Assembly (NCBI RefSeq): GCF_004307425.1
Contig: NZ_SEWZ01000004.1
Coordinates: 372,001 to 436,000, forward strand
Source of the DNA: Aquirufa antheringensis
Lineage (GTDB): Bacteria; Bacteroidota; Bacteroidia; Cytophagales; Spirosomataceae
Direction of reading: 5' to 3'
Length of the DNA: 64,000 nucleotides
A program made the position numbers and the translations under genes. The notes beneath the pieces are model-generated. The model was not told the origin of the DNA. It saw only the letters and a program-made list of their open reading frames with translations, and ran no database searches. This document shows, one piece after another, positions 28,101-37,225 of the stretch. The stretch's first letter is position 1. Every line of letters starts with the position of its first letter.

Positions 28101-29169
28101 TACTGAGTAAACCTTGCAGGGTATTGGGTTTGTAGCGGAGGACGGCGAAGCGAGGCTTTTGGAAAAAAGAAATGTTCAAACCAGCCTCCCATGTTCCCAC
28201 CCAGGTGTTTTGATTCGCATCCGTAAAAAGACTCATGACGGAGTTAGAAGAAAGACCTAATTCTGGATCTGGATTAGAGGGGATATTCGTGTAGGATTTA
28301 AAATCCTCTCCATTTAACTTATAAACGCCATTATCTGTTCCTATCCAAAGATTTTGTAGCGCGTCTTTAGCGATTGAAGTCACAATATTCTGACGGGATA
28401 AAGGATCGGATGCTTGGTAGAAAACAACCTTAAATTGCTGGGTCTTGGGCGTGAATCGATAAATACCACGACCATCCGTTCCCACCAAAATATCCCCATT
28501 CTTTGTCTCAAATAAGGCACGAACCCGATTATTATTCGCACCAAATTGGTAAGGAATAAAACTATGTGCATTTAATTGAGACACTAAAAAACCAGTCCTA
28601 GTACCCATCCAAACAGTGCCCGACGAGTGTTTGAACAGCCGAACCACTTCTTTTACAATAGTGTTTTTCCATTCTGATTCAGCGCTTATTAGTTGATTCG
28701 TACGAATATCGTAGACCAAATAACCCAGCCCTAAAACAGCCACACCCATTCTGCCTTTACCTATATTGAGAATACTTGGAATATTAGAGTTGGATAAATC
28801 TTGCCCGGTAGGCCCTTTCGAAAATCGTGTAATTTTACCCGTCGCTAATTCAATCTTATTCAAACCAGAATTACGCGTACCTACCCATAAGTTACCCTCA
28901 TCATCTTGCGCCACCGTAAAAATCTCACTTCCACTAAGGGTGGTAGGATCACTCGGATCATTCCGGTAAATCTTAAAATTATGCCCATCGTAACGATTCA
29001 AACCATCACCTGTCGCAAACCAAAGAAAACCTTGCTTATCTTGAATGATCTTGTAAACGGAACTTTGGGACAAACCAGATGCCGTACTTAAGCGTTCATA
29101 GCGCGTCTGCTTTTGAGCTTGAAGACTCAAAACAGCACACATCGCCAAGAAGAAAAATAGCCTTTTCAT
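25123..29169 (-). CDS. Hybrid two-component system protein (beta-propeller sensor, kinase, receiver, AraC output)
   Basis: This 1348-residue one-protein signalling system has a signal peptide (residues 1-18) and two-component-regulator propeller repeats to about residue 650 (many WxGT and LWxGT motifs). A Y_Y_Y domain follows, then a membrane helix near 775-795. The histidine kinase has H845 in ISHELRTP and an ATPase domain with GTGVGLSL. The receiver has D1150 in VITDWMMPG, and an AraC-type DNA-binding end has FNDPAYFTRAFKKQYG. Family members usually sense glycans. No polysaccharide locus is adjacent; only the zinc hydrolase and phosphoesterase follow in the run. Confidence 0.95.
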   Translation of the reverse strand: MKRLFFFLAMCAVLSLQAQKQTRYERLSTASGLSQSSVYKIIQDKQGFLWFATGDGLNRYDGHNFKIYRNDPSDPTTLSGSEIFTVAQDDEGNLWVGTRNSGLNKIELATGKITRFSKGPTGQDLSNSNIPSILNIGKGRMGVAVLGLGYLVYDIRTNQLISAESEWKNTIVKEVVRLFKHSSGTVWMGTRTGFLVSQLNAHSFIPYQFGANNNRVRALFETKNGDILVGTDGRGIYRFTPKTQQFKVVFYQASDPLSRQNIVTSIAKDALQNLWIGTDNGVYKLNGEDFKSYTNIPSNPDPELGLSSNSVMSLFTDANQNTWVGTWEAGLNISFFQKPRFAVLRYKPNTLQGLLSNKVSTLLADGDQGVWVGSNVGLSYFNHKSGQVTHYLQSASSNKLNSTETYDVNFIHPSGDGGVWVGLWGKGINLFTKERQLKDYPFKPGVREANFNTLENFNSEFLLGTQGMGVVAFNPMTKQYRVPFAELGKKNFLNKSIAAIRVLNGKEIWVGTVGFGLYVFDVSNRKLRHYVKSAEIGALSYNHVNKIYQDRQKRIWVMTQGGGLNQYLGAGKGFKVFTVNNGLGSNSLRGMVEDAKGDMWFSTNGGISKMDGKTLKFVNFEEADGLQGKEFMTNAVAKNSQNWLFFGGVNGLNYMKSDSLRMRLDVPPVYFTKLKIFNKEVEAGEDNSPLRVDILSTKHLVLRPNQSVFSLDFVALEYQRPKNNRYAYYLEGFENEWNVVGTQRTVTYTNLSPGDYIFKVKASNSDGIWAEKPYELKITVLPPWYRTWWAYVLYVVLLAAVIYAFIREVQVREAFRTDLRLKEIEKERIQELEQVKTHFFTNISHELRTPLTLITSPLEKYFLSNASLNKDQKTKINSIYQNAQKLLRLINQLLDLSKIESGNVQPVVEKHDLVRQLHSIKQSFDAYAQQKQIKLKWDAPVESLFVYYDADIIEKCVTNLLSNAFKFTPEDGIIGIRLELHKVYKGASESINRVSIHVSDTGKGISAEHRQHIFDRFYQIPEKVDRVGTGVGLSLCKELIEVHRGSIEVQSDLGAGSDFKIQFPVTLEAFDPAWVKSGSKEVKELQSQLVDSAQVIQQEKQILLIVEDHAEMRAFIREIFEGTFQVIEADRGETGLEMALTYLPDVVITDWMMPGMSGVNLCKQIRKNAKTSHIPVVILTSKSSQESQIEGMQSGADDFISKPFHADILELRVAKLLEAKERLRKSWQDSVLNQDLQQAFVFEDEFLSKATQVVIEHLEEADFDVEHLEQAMDMSKMQLYRKLKMLTSLAGNEFIRSIRLQQARLLLEKGSLNVSEVAYQVGFNDPAYFTRAFKKQYGHSPKTFISKK

Positions 29170-29205
29170 TCGAATCTTAAAATTAGGGAATAATACCAGG
29201 AAATT

Positions 29206-29268
29206 GGACGGATTTGTCCTGAAATAAGCAAATGCAAGAATTGTCCACGTATTTGAAAGATTCGTCCT
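29206..29268. promoter_or_regulatory. Candidate operator repeats between the hybrid kinase and GntR genes
   Basis: Three direct repeats of form GAWTYGTCCW occur at 29211-29220, 29238-29247 and 29259-29268. The first is part of an imperfect palindrome, GGACGGATTTGTCC (29206-29219). They lie in the divergent intergenic region, where a regulator of either gene would bind. Binding is inferred only from position and repetition. Confidence 0.5.
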
Positions 29269-29319
29269 ATGCTACACCATGCCATCACTGTAATTTTGGG
29301 ACAAGAATTTTTCTTCGAT

Positions 29320-30342
29320 ATGAATAAAGCATTTGTTTCATTTAACGTAAAGAATTCAGGAAACAAAATCCCTAAATACCAGCAATTAGTGAATTCACTT
29401 TTGCAGGATATTGAGATGGGGGAGCTAAAACCTGGCGAGCGATTGCCGTCCATTAATGAGGCTTCGGAAGAATGCTACCTTTCTCGCGACACTGTGGAAA
29501 GAGCCTATACCGAGTTACATAAAATGGGTGCGATCACGTCCATTTTCCGCAAAGGTTATTTCATTTCAGAGTCCAGTTTAAAAGTAAAGACAAAAGTACT
29601 TTTCTTGATTGGCCGGATGACAGAAACGAATCAAACCTTGTACAATGCCTTTCTGGATCATTTTGGCAAAAATGTGATGGTGGATATTTACACCTACCAA
29701 TACAAACCCAAGGAGTTCAAGGAAATCATTGGACAACAATTAGGCAATTACCATTATTACCTGATTCAACCGCATTTAATCGATGAGGATGAAGAAACGG
29801 TGAAGATATTACAGAAAATAGCGGGGGATCGCTTGATTTTATTGGACCAAAACTTCGGAACCATCCGTCATTCCAGTCTTATCTGCCCTCCTAACCCCTC
29901 GCTAAAGAAGATTTTTAATACCCAACTAAACCTGTTTAATAAGTACCGCAGCCTTAATTTAGTGTTGAGCGAAGACGAATACTTCGATCCTGAATTAATC
30001 AATGCGTGCAGTGAATTCTGCGAAGCGAATTCATTGAAATTCCAAGTATTGGATGGCCTAGAAGAGGACGACTTTCAACAAAAGGAAATTTATTTCACTT
30101 TGTCGGATACCGATCTTTTCCAGGCTATCAAATACGCGGAGAAAAAGAACTGGAGTTTAGGTACAGATATTGGCATCATCTCCTTGAACGATCATCCCTT
30201 TAAGGAAATTATTGCCGGGGGCATCACCGTGGTGAGCACACATCCGGAGAAGTTAGGCCAAAAAGCGGCCGAAATGATCCTTAACAATCAAAAGACAGCA
30301 GAGGTCATCGAACCGAGCTTACTTATACGACAATCACTTTAG
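29320..30342 (+). CDS. GntR-family transcriptional regulator with a periplasmic-binding-like sensor
   Basis: The 340-residue protein starts with a winged helix-turn-helix of GntR type (YQQLVNSLLQDIEMGELKPG, then PSINEASEECYLSRDTVERA). It continues into a LacI/ribose-binding-protein-like ligand domain ending in IGIISLNDHP and HPEKLGQKAAEMIL. Bacteroidota proteins of this layout commonly control sugar genes. I chose MNKAFVSFN; a start 51 nt earlier would overlap the operator-like repeats and add a hydrophobic tail without family support. It is divergent from the hybrid kinase. Confidence 0.88.
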   Translation: MNKAFVSFNVKNSGNKIPKYQQLVNSLLQDIEMGELKPGERLPSINEASEECYLSRDTVERAYTELHKMGAITSIFRKGYFISESSLKVKTKVLFLIGRMTETNQTLYNAFLDHFGKNVMVDIYTYQYKPKEFKEIIGQQLGNYHYYLIQPHLIDEDEETVKILQKIAGDRLILLDQNFGTIRHSSLICPPNPSLKKIFNTQLNLFNKYRSLNLVLSEDEYFDPELINACSEFCEANSLKFQVLDGLEEDDFQQKEIYFTLSDTDLFQAIKYAEKKNWSLGTDIGIISLNDHPFKEIIAGGITVVSTHPEKLGQKAAEMILNNQKTAEVIEPSLLIRQSL

Positions 30343-30363
30343 GGTTTTATTTTGCTTGAAAAG

Positions 30364-30390
30364 GGCCGTGGTTTCACGGCCTCTTTTTTT
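30364..30390. terminator. Terminator between gntR and queG
   Basis: GGCCGTG and CACGGCC pair around a GTTT loop, followed by a T tract. The right arm lies within the last codons of queG. Confidence 0.9.
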
Positions 30391-31291
30391 TCACGTAATC
30401 GATGTTTCGTTGAATGCCCTTCAGCTTGGTACGCTTGATCGCAGAATAGTGAAATAAGGTCTGAAAAACTTCTTCAGACAATCCTTCCCAATCCACATCT
30501 TGCAGATTCGTTTCGAATCTTGGTTCTCGGTGCGGCTTCGAAAATCGATTCCAAGGACACACGTCTTGGCAAATATCACAGCCAAAAATCCAGTTTTGAA
30601 AATCTCCCTGCAAGCTGGCCGGCATTTGATCCTTTAATTCAATTGTAAAATAGGAAATACATTTACTCCCATCCACCACATAGGGCGTAATGGCATCCGT
30701 AGGACAAGCGTCAATACATCGCGTACAGGTACCACAAAAGTCTTTGATAGGCCCATCTGGTGTGGCAGGTAAATCAATCAGCAGCTCTGCTAGGAAATAA
30801 AAACTCCCCTTTTTCGGAATAATCAAATTCGCATTCTTCCCTATCCAACCCAAACCAGACTTCTTCGCCCACGCTTTTTCTAGCACAGGTGCAGAATCTA
30901 CAAACATCCTCCCCGAAAATTCCCCTAGATCCGTTTGTAAGGCATCCCATAAACCTTGCATCTTGTCTTTGATGACCCGGTGGTAATCTTCACCATAAGC
31001 ATATTTTGAAATCTTGAAATCATTTACCGCGATTTCTTCCGCGGGAAAATAATTGTAGACCAGGGAAACGACGGTTTGGCAACCGTCTACCAGCTTTCGA
31101 GGATCCAGACGTTTATCGAAATGGTTCGCCATATAGGCCATTTCACCGTGTTGATTCGAATTTAACCAGGCTTCTAAACGCGGCGCCTCTTCCTCTAAGA
31201 ATCCTGCTTCAGAAATACCACAAAAGGCAAAACCGAAAGACTGAGCTTTGGCCTTAATTAGACGGGAAATTTCTGCTGGACTTTTTGACAT
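30374..31291 (-). CDS. queG: Epoxyqueuosine reductase QueG
   Basis: The 305-residue iron-sulfur/cobalamin enzyme reduces epoxyqueuosine to queuosine in tRNA. Two 4Fe-4S motifs are clear: [16 protein letters not shown] and [13 protein letters not shown]. The upstream half has the B12-binding region with [20 protein letters not shown]. It ends soon after the clusters, lacking the C-terminal HEAT repeats found in longer homologues, which is common in this phylum. Its final codons are shared with the terminator hairpin. Confidence 0.96.
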   Translation of the reverse strand: MSKSPAEISRLIKAKAQSFGFAFCGISEAGFLEEEAPRLEAWLNSNQHGEMAYMANHFDKRLDPRKLVDGCQTVVSLVYNYFPAEEIAVNDFKISKYAYGEDYHRVIKDKMQGLWDALQTDLGEFSGRMFVDSAPVLEKAWAKKSGLGWIGKNANLIIPKKGSFYFLAELLIDLPATPDGPIKDFCGTCTRCIDACPTDAITPYVVDGSKCISYFTIELKDQMPASLQGDFQNWIFGCDICQDVCPWNRFSKPHREPRFETNLQDVDWEGLSEEVFQTLFHYSAIKRTKLKGIQRNIDYVKKKRP

Positions 31292-31357
31292 TTGTTTAAA
31301 ATTACAAAGGTCATTTCAATTATGCCAAAGTGTCAGAAAATTGTTTTTGGTATTGAA

Positions 31358-31389
31358 TTTGTATGAAGGATTTCGCAATCGTAATTTTG
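31358..31389 (+). promoter_or_regulatory. Bacteroidota-type promoter of grpE-dnaJ
   Basis: TTTG (31358-31361) and TAATTTTG (31382-31389) are separated by 20 nt, an exact fit to TTTG-N19-20-TAnnTTTG. The -7 box ends four nt before the grpE ATG, so the transcript would be leaderless or nearly so. Confidence 0.65.
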
Positions 31390-31393
31390 TATC

Positions 31394-31903
31394 ATGAAAA
31401 AGAAAGAAAACGAACAAACGCCTGAGGAAGAAATTATCAATCAAGAAGTAGAAAACACGCAAGAAGCTGAAGAAACGGCACCTGTAGATGAATTAGCAGA
31501 GATGAAGGAGAAATACCTTCGCCTGTATTCAGACTTCGAAAATTTCCGTAAACGTACGGCTAAAGAGAAAATAGAACTCATCCAAACTGCTTCGGAACGT
31601 TTAATCGTCGACTTATTACCTGTCATCGATGACTACGAACGTGCATTAGCGAATGCACCTGAGGGAGAAATCTCTGAAGGAACGCAATTAATCTTCTCTA
31701 AAATTGGTAACATTCTGCAATCCAAAGGATTAAAGGAATTACCCGCGAAAGGCGAAGTATTCGACGCCGAGTTACACGATTGCATCACGCAATTCCCTGC
31801 CCCTTCTGAAGAAGAAAAAGGCAAAGTGGTCGAAGTAGTTGAAAAAGGATATACACTGAATGAAAAAGTCATCCGCTTTGCGAAAGTGGTGGTTGGAAAT
31901 TAA
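31394..31903 (+). CDS. grpE: Nucleotide exchange factor GrpE
   Basis: The 169-residue DnaK cochaperone has an acidic disordered N-terminus, a long helix with YLRLYSDFENFRKRTAKEK, and the beta domain with GEVFDAELHDCITQ and VVEVVEKGYTLNEKVIRFAKVVVGN (family end, landmark). It promotes ADP release from DnaK. dnaJ begins six nt after the stop, and dnaK is not in the window. Confidence 0.97.
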   Translation: MKKKENEQTPEEEIINQEVENTQEAEETAPVDELAEMKEKYLRLYSDFENFRKRTAKEKIELIQTASERLIVDLLPVIDDYERALANAPEGEISEGTQLIFSKIGNILQSKGLKELPAKGEVFDAELHDCITQFPAPSEEEKGKVVEVVEKGYTLNEKVIRFAKVVVGN

Positions 31904-31909
31904 TAGAAA

Positions 31910-33073
31910 ATGGCGCAAAAAAGAGATTATTACGAGATTTTAGGAGTTTCTAAATCCGCATCGGAAGACGAGATTAAGAAGGCTTACCGCAAAATGGCGG
32001 TGAAATACCATCCGGACAAGAATCCAGATAACAAGGAGGCTGAGGAGAAATTTAAGGAAGCAGCAGAAGCCTATGAGGTGTTAAGCAATTCCCAAAAGAA
32101 GGCACAATACGACCGTTTCGGTCACGCTGGAATGGGTGGCGCTGCTGGCGGTGGTTTTGGCGGTGGCGGAATGAACATGGAGGATATCTTCTCTCAGTTT
32201 GGGGATATTTTCGGAGGTGGGGACGAGAGTCCATTCGGTAGCTTCTTCAACCAAGGCCGTGGCGGCGGTGGTCGTCGTCAACGCAGAGGAACGGATCTTC
32301 GCATCAAATTGAAGCTAAATCTGGAAGAAATCGCGAATGGCGTAGAAAAGAAAATCAAGGTAAAACGCCACGTAGCCTGTAAATCTTGCTCAGGTAACGG
32401 TTCTAAAAACGGAACTGACTTGAAAACCTGCGGCACTTGCCAAGGTTCTGGTCAAGTTCGTCAAGTACAACAAACCATGTTAGGCCAAATGGTCACTTCC
32501 TCTACCTGTCCTCATTGTAGCGGAGAGGGTAAGACCGTAGGTGCAAAATGTGGCGACTGCTTCGGAGAAGGCCGTGTACTAGAAGAAGAAATCATCCCGA
32601 TCAAAATCCCTGCTGGCGTCTCAAACGACATGCAGCTTTCGATGTCTGGAAAAGGAAACGTTCCCCCTCGTGGTGGCGTAGCCGGTGATTTACTCATTGT
32701 TATTGAAGAAGAAGCACACGATTTATTACACCGCGACGGAAACAACGTGATCTATGATCTATATGTAAACTTTGTGGATGCTGCCTTAGGCACGTCAGTA
32801 GAGGTGCCTACTATCGGTGGAAAAGCAAAGATTACCTTGGATGCCGGAACGCAGAGTGGAAAAATCTTACGCTTAAAAGGCAAAGGAATAAAAGAACTAA
32901 ACGGTTACTCGATTGGAGATCAATTAGTACACGTAAATATCTGGACACCTAAACAGGTTAGTAAAGAAGAAACGGAATTATTAGAAAAACTCCGTGCCTC
33001 CCCTAACTTCGCTCCTCAACCAGGGAAAGCGGAGAAAGGATTCTTTCATAAGGTGAGGGATATGTTTTCGTAG
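31910..33073 (+). CDS. dnaJ: Chaperone DnaJ
   Basis: The 387-residue type I J-protein has a J domain with YHPDKNP, a long Gly/Phe region with [15 protein letters not shown], and four zinc motifs [24 protein letters not shown] and CGDCFGEG. The C-terminal substrate-binding domain follows. It stimulates DnaK ATPase and presents unfolded clients. It is co-transcribed with grpE. The TAG stop is followed immediately by a GAAAAGC-gaa-GCTTTTC triloop hairpin. Confidence 0.98.
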   Translation: MAQKRDYYEILGVSKSASEDEIKKAYRKMAVKYHPDKNPDNKEAEEKFKEAAEAYEVLSNSQKKAQYDRFGHAGMGGAAGGGFGGGGMNMEDIFSQFGDIFGGGDESPFGSFFNQGRGGGGRRQRRGTDLRIKLKLNLEEIANGVEKKIKVKRHVACKSCSGNGSKNGTDLKTCGTCQGSGQVRQVQQTMLGQMVTSSTCPHCSGEGKTVGAKCGDCFGEGRVLEEEIIPIKIPAGVSNDMQLSMSGKGNVPPRGGVAGDLLIVIEEEAHDLLHRDGNNVIYDLYVNFVDAALGTSVEVPTIGGKAKITLDAGTQSGKILRLKGKGIKELNGYSIGDQLVHVNIWTPKQVSKEETELLEKLRASPNFAPQPGKAEKGFFHKVRDMFS

Positions 33074-33197
33074 AAAAGCGAAGCTTTTCAAAGAGCAAAG
33101 TCCAAAGTTCAAAGAGCAAACATTAGTAAATCATAAAAAAAGCGGCAAATGCCGCTTTTTTTATTCCAAATTTGAGCATTGAACTTTGCTCTTTGGT
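33073..33197. repeat. Triloop hairpin, CAAAGNN array and inverse array at the dnaJ/DUF2723 junction
   Basis: A 7-bp triloop hairpin (33073-33089) overlaps the dnaJ stop. Four CAAAGNN heptamers (33089-33116) follow, and inverse CTTTGNN words lie at 33184-33197, after the terminator. The two arrays are imperfectly complementary. Confidence 0.85.
33135..33162. terminator. Bidirectional terminator dnaJ/DUF2723
   Basis: AAAAAAAGCGGC pairs with GCCGCTTTTTTT across a 4-nt loop. The stem is essentially the same as that at 61.0 kb. Confidence 0.93.
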
Positions 33198-33204
33198 ATT
33201 TGAT

Positions 33205-36183
33205 TTACTGAAGCCTACCCATCTGCTTCGTAAACTTCGCCTCCAATGCCTGGTATTTCGCAGGATTCACCTTCGAAGCCTTTAAAGCTGATACGACTAA
33301 GTTCATTTCGTAGATGGCTATTTGAACATCTCGTTCGTGGTACGCATAGCGACCATCTAAGTAGTAATCTAATAATTGATCATCGCGATCTACCATGCGT
33401 TTTGCAATTCTAAGCGCAGAGGTAGCATCACCCACAGCAATATACAATTCCACCATCGAAGCAGAGAATTGATCGTAAGGAATCACTTTATCAGGCATTT
33501 TTTGGTCCAAATAATCCAAGACCTTTTTCGCCTGAGCTAAACTTCCTTCGCGGACTAATTGGTCAGCTAAGCGGTACACGCTTAAACGAGCCGTCACAGA
33601 TGGGATTCCTAAATAGAAATCACCATGGTAATAGATCTTATCATTATCCAGACCTTTCCAATACATCTTTTTCAAGATGTTATCAGACATGATTTGGGTA
33701 TTTACGTAGCCATCATTCGCGCCAGGAATCTTGAATGGCATTAAACGATACGCATAGCCTTCTAATTGCATCGACTCCTTTAATCCTAAATATTGGTCAT
33801 TAGGTAAAGTAGATGCAAAATAGATCGGACGTTTCCAGCCTGAGACTGCGTTGTTTGAGATGATCTCTAATTGAATCAATTCCCCTTTGTAGATATTGTG
33901 CGAAGGTAATTTCCAACCTAGCGCTGGTGACATGTAGGGAACGAATTGCTTAGGGAACCAATTCGTTTTAGCCACCGCAGCGATATCTACTGGAATGACC
34001 ACCGAATCCGTAGGTAAGGTATTGATCGTTTCGCCTAATTGCGTTTGCTCTTGAATCGATGGACTGTCTTTATGCAATAAGTCCAAATAGTCCGGCAAAG
34101 ACATCGCAGTCAAACCTTCTTTGGGATTAAATAAAATCTGGTCATTTACCCCTTCCATTAGTTGATCCTTCGTTAATTGGATAGGTAATGGCTGAGATTC
34201 ATAGGTCTTGCGCTTCATTTGATCGATGTACCAGTCCGTCCCTAAAAGAGACAAGTTACAAACCCGAACGTCTGTTCTGAATCCTTCTACTTCTTGTACA
34301 TACCAAAGCGGGAATGTATCATTATCCCCACCCGTAAATAGAATCGCGTTAGGTGCGCAAGAATTCAATAGGTTTTTTGCAAAATCAATTTGGTGCACAC
34401 GACCGCTTCTATCGTGGTCATCCCAGTTTTGTTGGGCCAAAATCGCCGGAGCCGTTAACCCTAATAAAGCAACAATCGCCCATTTGGCCTTATCTGCTTT
34501 CACAAACTTCTGAATAAACTCTAGTATCTGCATCACCGCAAATCCTGCCCAAATCGACATGAAGTAGAAAGAACCCACGAAGATATAATCACGCTCACGC
34601 GGCTCTGTAGGTGGCGAATTCAGGTAAACGGTTAAGGCAACTCCGGTTAATACGAACATTAATATCGTCACCAATAGGTCCTTATCGTTCTTGCGCAACA
34701 TGTAGAAAAACCCTAGTAATACGAAGATGATTGGTAAGAAGAAGTAATTATTACGCGCCTTATTGTTGCGTAAGATATCCGGTAATTTCGACGTATCCTC
34801 AAAGGTATTGATGGCCCAAGCATCTTGGAAATCACTTTCGCGCCCCACGAAGTTCCACAGTAAATAGCGCATGTACATATGCCCTAATTGATGCGTAAAT
34901 AGGAATTCTAGGTTCTTGCCAAAACTAGGCTTCTCTCCTGCTGGGATCCCAAGCATCTCTTGGTACAGCTTCACGTGATTCGCCTGATTAGAATAAACGC
35001 GAGGTAATAACATCATTTGGGTCTTATCGTATTCATACACCGGTTTCTTTGTGTATTCTACGTATTTCCCCTCCTTCATTTTGTAGATAGGTGTTTCCGC
35101 TCCTTCTTTGTATCCAGTTACCTCTGCCGTGTAAACAGGGCCGTAAATCAACGAACGCTCGCCATATTGCTCGCGTTTTAGGTACTTTAAGAAGTTTAAG
35201 ATATTACTCGGATCATTCTCATTAATAGGCGTATTATAACCTGAACGCACTAATGCTACCGTATAGGTAGAATAACCAATCAATAAGAAAACGAATGAGA
35301 ATAGGGCTACGTTGAGTACTTCCTTTCCTTTGGCATACGAATAACGTATCCCAAAAACCACCGCTGCAATCAATAATATCAAGAAAACAATCGCTCCTGA
35401 ACCATACGAGAATCCCAATGTATTCACGAAAGTCAACTCAAATTGGAAGGCCAAACTAGGTAAACCCGGAATGATTCCAGCATTAATGATACCTAAAATG
35501 AAGAGCGCAACTAAAATCGAAATCACCCCACCCGTTAACGTAGGTTTCTCGTAGCGTTTGAAATAATACAATAATCCCAAAGCCGGAAGCGTCACTAAGT
35601 TCAACAAGTGGACCCCAATCGACAATCCCACTAAATAGGCAATGAACAAAATCCAACGATTTGATTCTGCCCGATCCTCCACTAACTCCCACTTGAACGC
35701 TGCCCAAACCACAATCGCCGTAAAGAAAGACGACATCGCATATACCTCTGCTTCGACTGCTGAGAACCAAAACGTATCAGAGAACGTGTAAATCAAAGAT
35801 CCTACCACACCGGAAGCCAATAAACCAAAACGCTCATTCGCATTCAAGTCTTCAAACGACTTCTTGATCATCTTGCGACCGATCATCACAATCGTCCAAT
35901 GCAAGAATAAAATAGTCAGCGCACTACTCAACACCGATAACATATTGACCCAATAAGCCACTTTCGTTACATCACCCAGCGCAAGTAAAGAGAACATTCG
36001 TCCTAATAATAAGAACAAAGGAGCCCCGGGAGGGTGAGGTACTTGTAATTTATAAGCACAGGCAATGAACTCTCCACAGTCCCAAAAAGAGGCCGTAGGC
36101 TCCACTGTCATCGTATAGGTAATGAGCGCAATCAGGAAAACTCCCCAACCCGTCCAATTATTCAACTTTTTAAAACTCCACAT
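33205..36183 (-). CDS. DUF2723 polytopic membrane protein (TMEM260/PMT-like)
   Basis: The 992-residue protein begins with a DUF2723 domain: TVEPTASFWDCGEFIACAY and HPPGAPLFLLLGRMF, with many membrane helices through about residue 560. The family includes TMEM260, a eukaryotic protein O-mannosyltransferase, and resembles GT-C enzymes. The acidic residues in WDCGEF fit a GT-C first-loop site. The C-terminal 400 residues are soluble, likely periplasmic, with TPR-like helices near the end. Glycosyl transfer to exported proteins is plausible but not shown. It follows pheS by 8 nt. Confidence 0.85.
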   Translation of the reverse strand: MWSFKKLNNWTGWGVFLIALITYTMTVEPTASFWDCGEFIACAYKLQVPHPPGAPLFLLLGRMFSLLALGDVTKVAYWVNMLSVLSSALTILFLHWTIVMIGRKMIKKSFEDLNANERFGLLASGVVGSLIYTFSDTFWFSAVEAEVYAMSSFFTAIVVWAAFKWELVEDRAESNRWILFIAYLVGLSIGVHLLNLVTLPALGLLYYFKRYEKPTLTGGVISILVALFILGIINAGIIPGLPSLAFQFELTFVNTLGFSYGSGAIVFLILLIAAVVFGIRYSYAKGKEVLNVALFSFVFLLIGYSTYTVALVRSGYNTPINENDPSNILNFLKYLKREQYGERSLIYGPVYTAEVTGYKEGAETPIYKMKEGKYVEYTKKPVYEYDKTQMMLLPRVYSNQANHVKLYQEMLGIPAGEKPSFGKNLEFLFTHQLGHMYMRYLLWNFVGRESDFQDAWAINTFEDTSKLPDILRNNKARNNYFFLPIIFVLLGFFYMLRKNDKDLLVTILMFVLTGVALTVYLNSPPTEPRERDYIFVGSFYFMSIWAGFAVMQILEFIQKFVKADKAKWAIVALLGLTAPAILAQQNWDDHDRSGRVHQIDFAKNLLNSCAPNAILFTGGDNDTFPLWYVQEVEGFRTDVRVCNLSLLGTDWYIDQMKRKTYESQPLPIQLTKDQLMEGVNDQILFNPKEGLTAMSLPDYLDLLHKDSPSIQEQTQLGETINTLPTDSVVIPVDIAAVAKTNWFPKQFVPYMSPALGWKLPSHNIYKGELIQLEIISNNAVSGWKRPIYFASTLPNDQYLGLKESMQLEGYAYRLMPFKIPGANDGYVNTQIMSDNILKKMYWKGLDNDKIYYHGDFYLGIPSVTARLSVYRLADQLVREGSLAQAKKVLDYLDQKMPDKVIPYDQFSASMVELYIAVGDATSALRIAKRMVDRDDQLLDYYLDGRYAYHERDVQIAIYEMNLVVSALKASKVNPAKYQALEAKFTKQMGRLQ

Positions 36184-36191
36184 AGGTCAGA

Positions 36192-37217
36192 TTAATTAAA
36201 CTGTTTTAAGAATCGCACGTCATTCTCCGTGAATAGACGTAAGTCTTTGATCTGGTATTTTAACATCGTAATACGCTCGATACCCATTCCAAAAGCAAAG
36301 CCATTATATTTCTTCGAGTCAATTCCCACATTTTCTAATACATTCGGATCCACCATTCCAGCACCGGCAATCTCTACCCAACCAGCTCCTTTGCACACAT
36401 TGCAACCATCGCCTTTGCACAATAGACACGTGATGTCCATTTCAGCGCTAGGCTCTGTGAAAGGGAAATAAGACGGACGGAAACGCACTTTTGTGTCTTT
36501 CCCAAACATCTCTTTGGCAAAATGATATAAGGTATCCTTCAGATCTTTAAAACTTACTTGCTCGTCCACATAGAGCCCTTCCACTTGGTGGAAAAGGCAA
36601 TGGGCGCGCGCTGAGATAGCCTCATTTCGATAGACACGACCCGGCATCACCGAGCGAATCGGTGGCTTTTGGTGTTGCATTAAACGAATCTGCACGTTAG
36701 AGGTGTGCGTACGCAATAAAACGTCATCTTGTATCTCTCCTGCCCCTTTTTCAATAAAGAAGGTATCTTGCATCTCTCTTGCCGGGTGATTCGCTGGGAA
36801 GTTTAAGGCTGTAAAATTATAGAAATCCGTTTCGATCTCCGGTCCATCAGAAACCGAGAAACCCATCCGGTTAAATATCTCCAAAATACGCGCTCTCACC
36901 TTCGTCAACGGATGAAGGCTTCCTTGCGAAATCGGGTTATAGACGGTTAAATCAGAGGGAACCTCAAAGTCAGCTGTATTACCTGCAAAAGCTTCTTGAG
37001 CCTCTTCGAACTTTGTCTCCGCGGAATTTTTCAACCCATTCAAGGCTTGACCTACCTCCCGGCGATTCTCTGCTGGCACATTTTTCAACTCATCAAAAAG
37101 AGATGCTAAGCGGCTCTTTCGTCCGACAAATTGATTACGAAAAGAGTCTAATTCGCCTTCATTCGAAATAACAAAAGCGTCAATTTCGGCCTGAAGAGCC
37201 TTTATTTGTTCATTCAT
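36192..37217 (-). CDS. pheS: Phenylalanyl-tRNA synthetase alpha subunit
   Basis: The 341-residue class II synthetase subunit has an N-terminal coiled coil, motif 2 with RTHTSNVQIRLM and RVYRNEAISARAHCLFHQVEG (landmarks), and motif 3 with GFAFGMGIERITMLKY. CLLCKGDGCNVCKGAG is a Cys-rich insertion typical of bacterial PheS in this phylum. It charges tRNA-Phe together with PheT, which is not encoded here. Its neighbours are an outer-membrane protein gene upstream and the DUF2723 gene downstream. Confidence 0.97.
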   Translation of the reverse strand: MNEQIKALQAEIDAFVISNEGELDSFRNQFVGRKSRLASLFDELKNVPAENRREVGQALNGLKNSAETKFEEAQEAFAGNTADFEVPSDLTVYNPISQGSLHPLTKVRARILEIFNRMGFSVSDGPEIETDFYNFTALNFPANHPAREMQDTFFIEKGAGEIQDDVLLRTHTSNVQIRLMQHQKPPIRSVMPGRVYRNEAISARAHCLFHQVEGLYVDEQVSFKDLKDTLYHFAKEMFGKDTKVRFRPSYFPFTEPSAEMDITCLLCKGDGCNVCKGAGWVEIAGAGMVDPNVLENVGIDSKKYNGFAFGMGIERITMLKYQIKDLRLFTENDVRFLKQFN

Positions 37218-37225
37218 TTGTGTAA

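Noticed and set aside
35483-35770. Minus-strand frame of 95 codons inside the DUF2723 gene
   Set aside because: It is a shadow of the membrane-helix coding sequence in another frame, with no independent start context.
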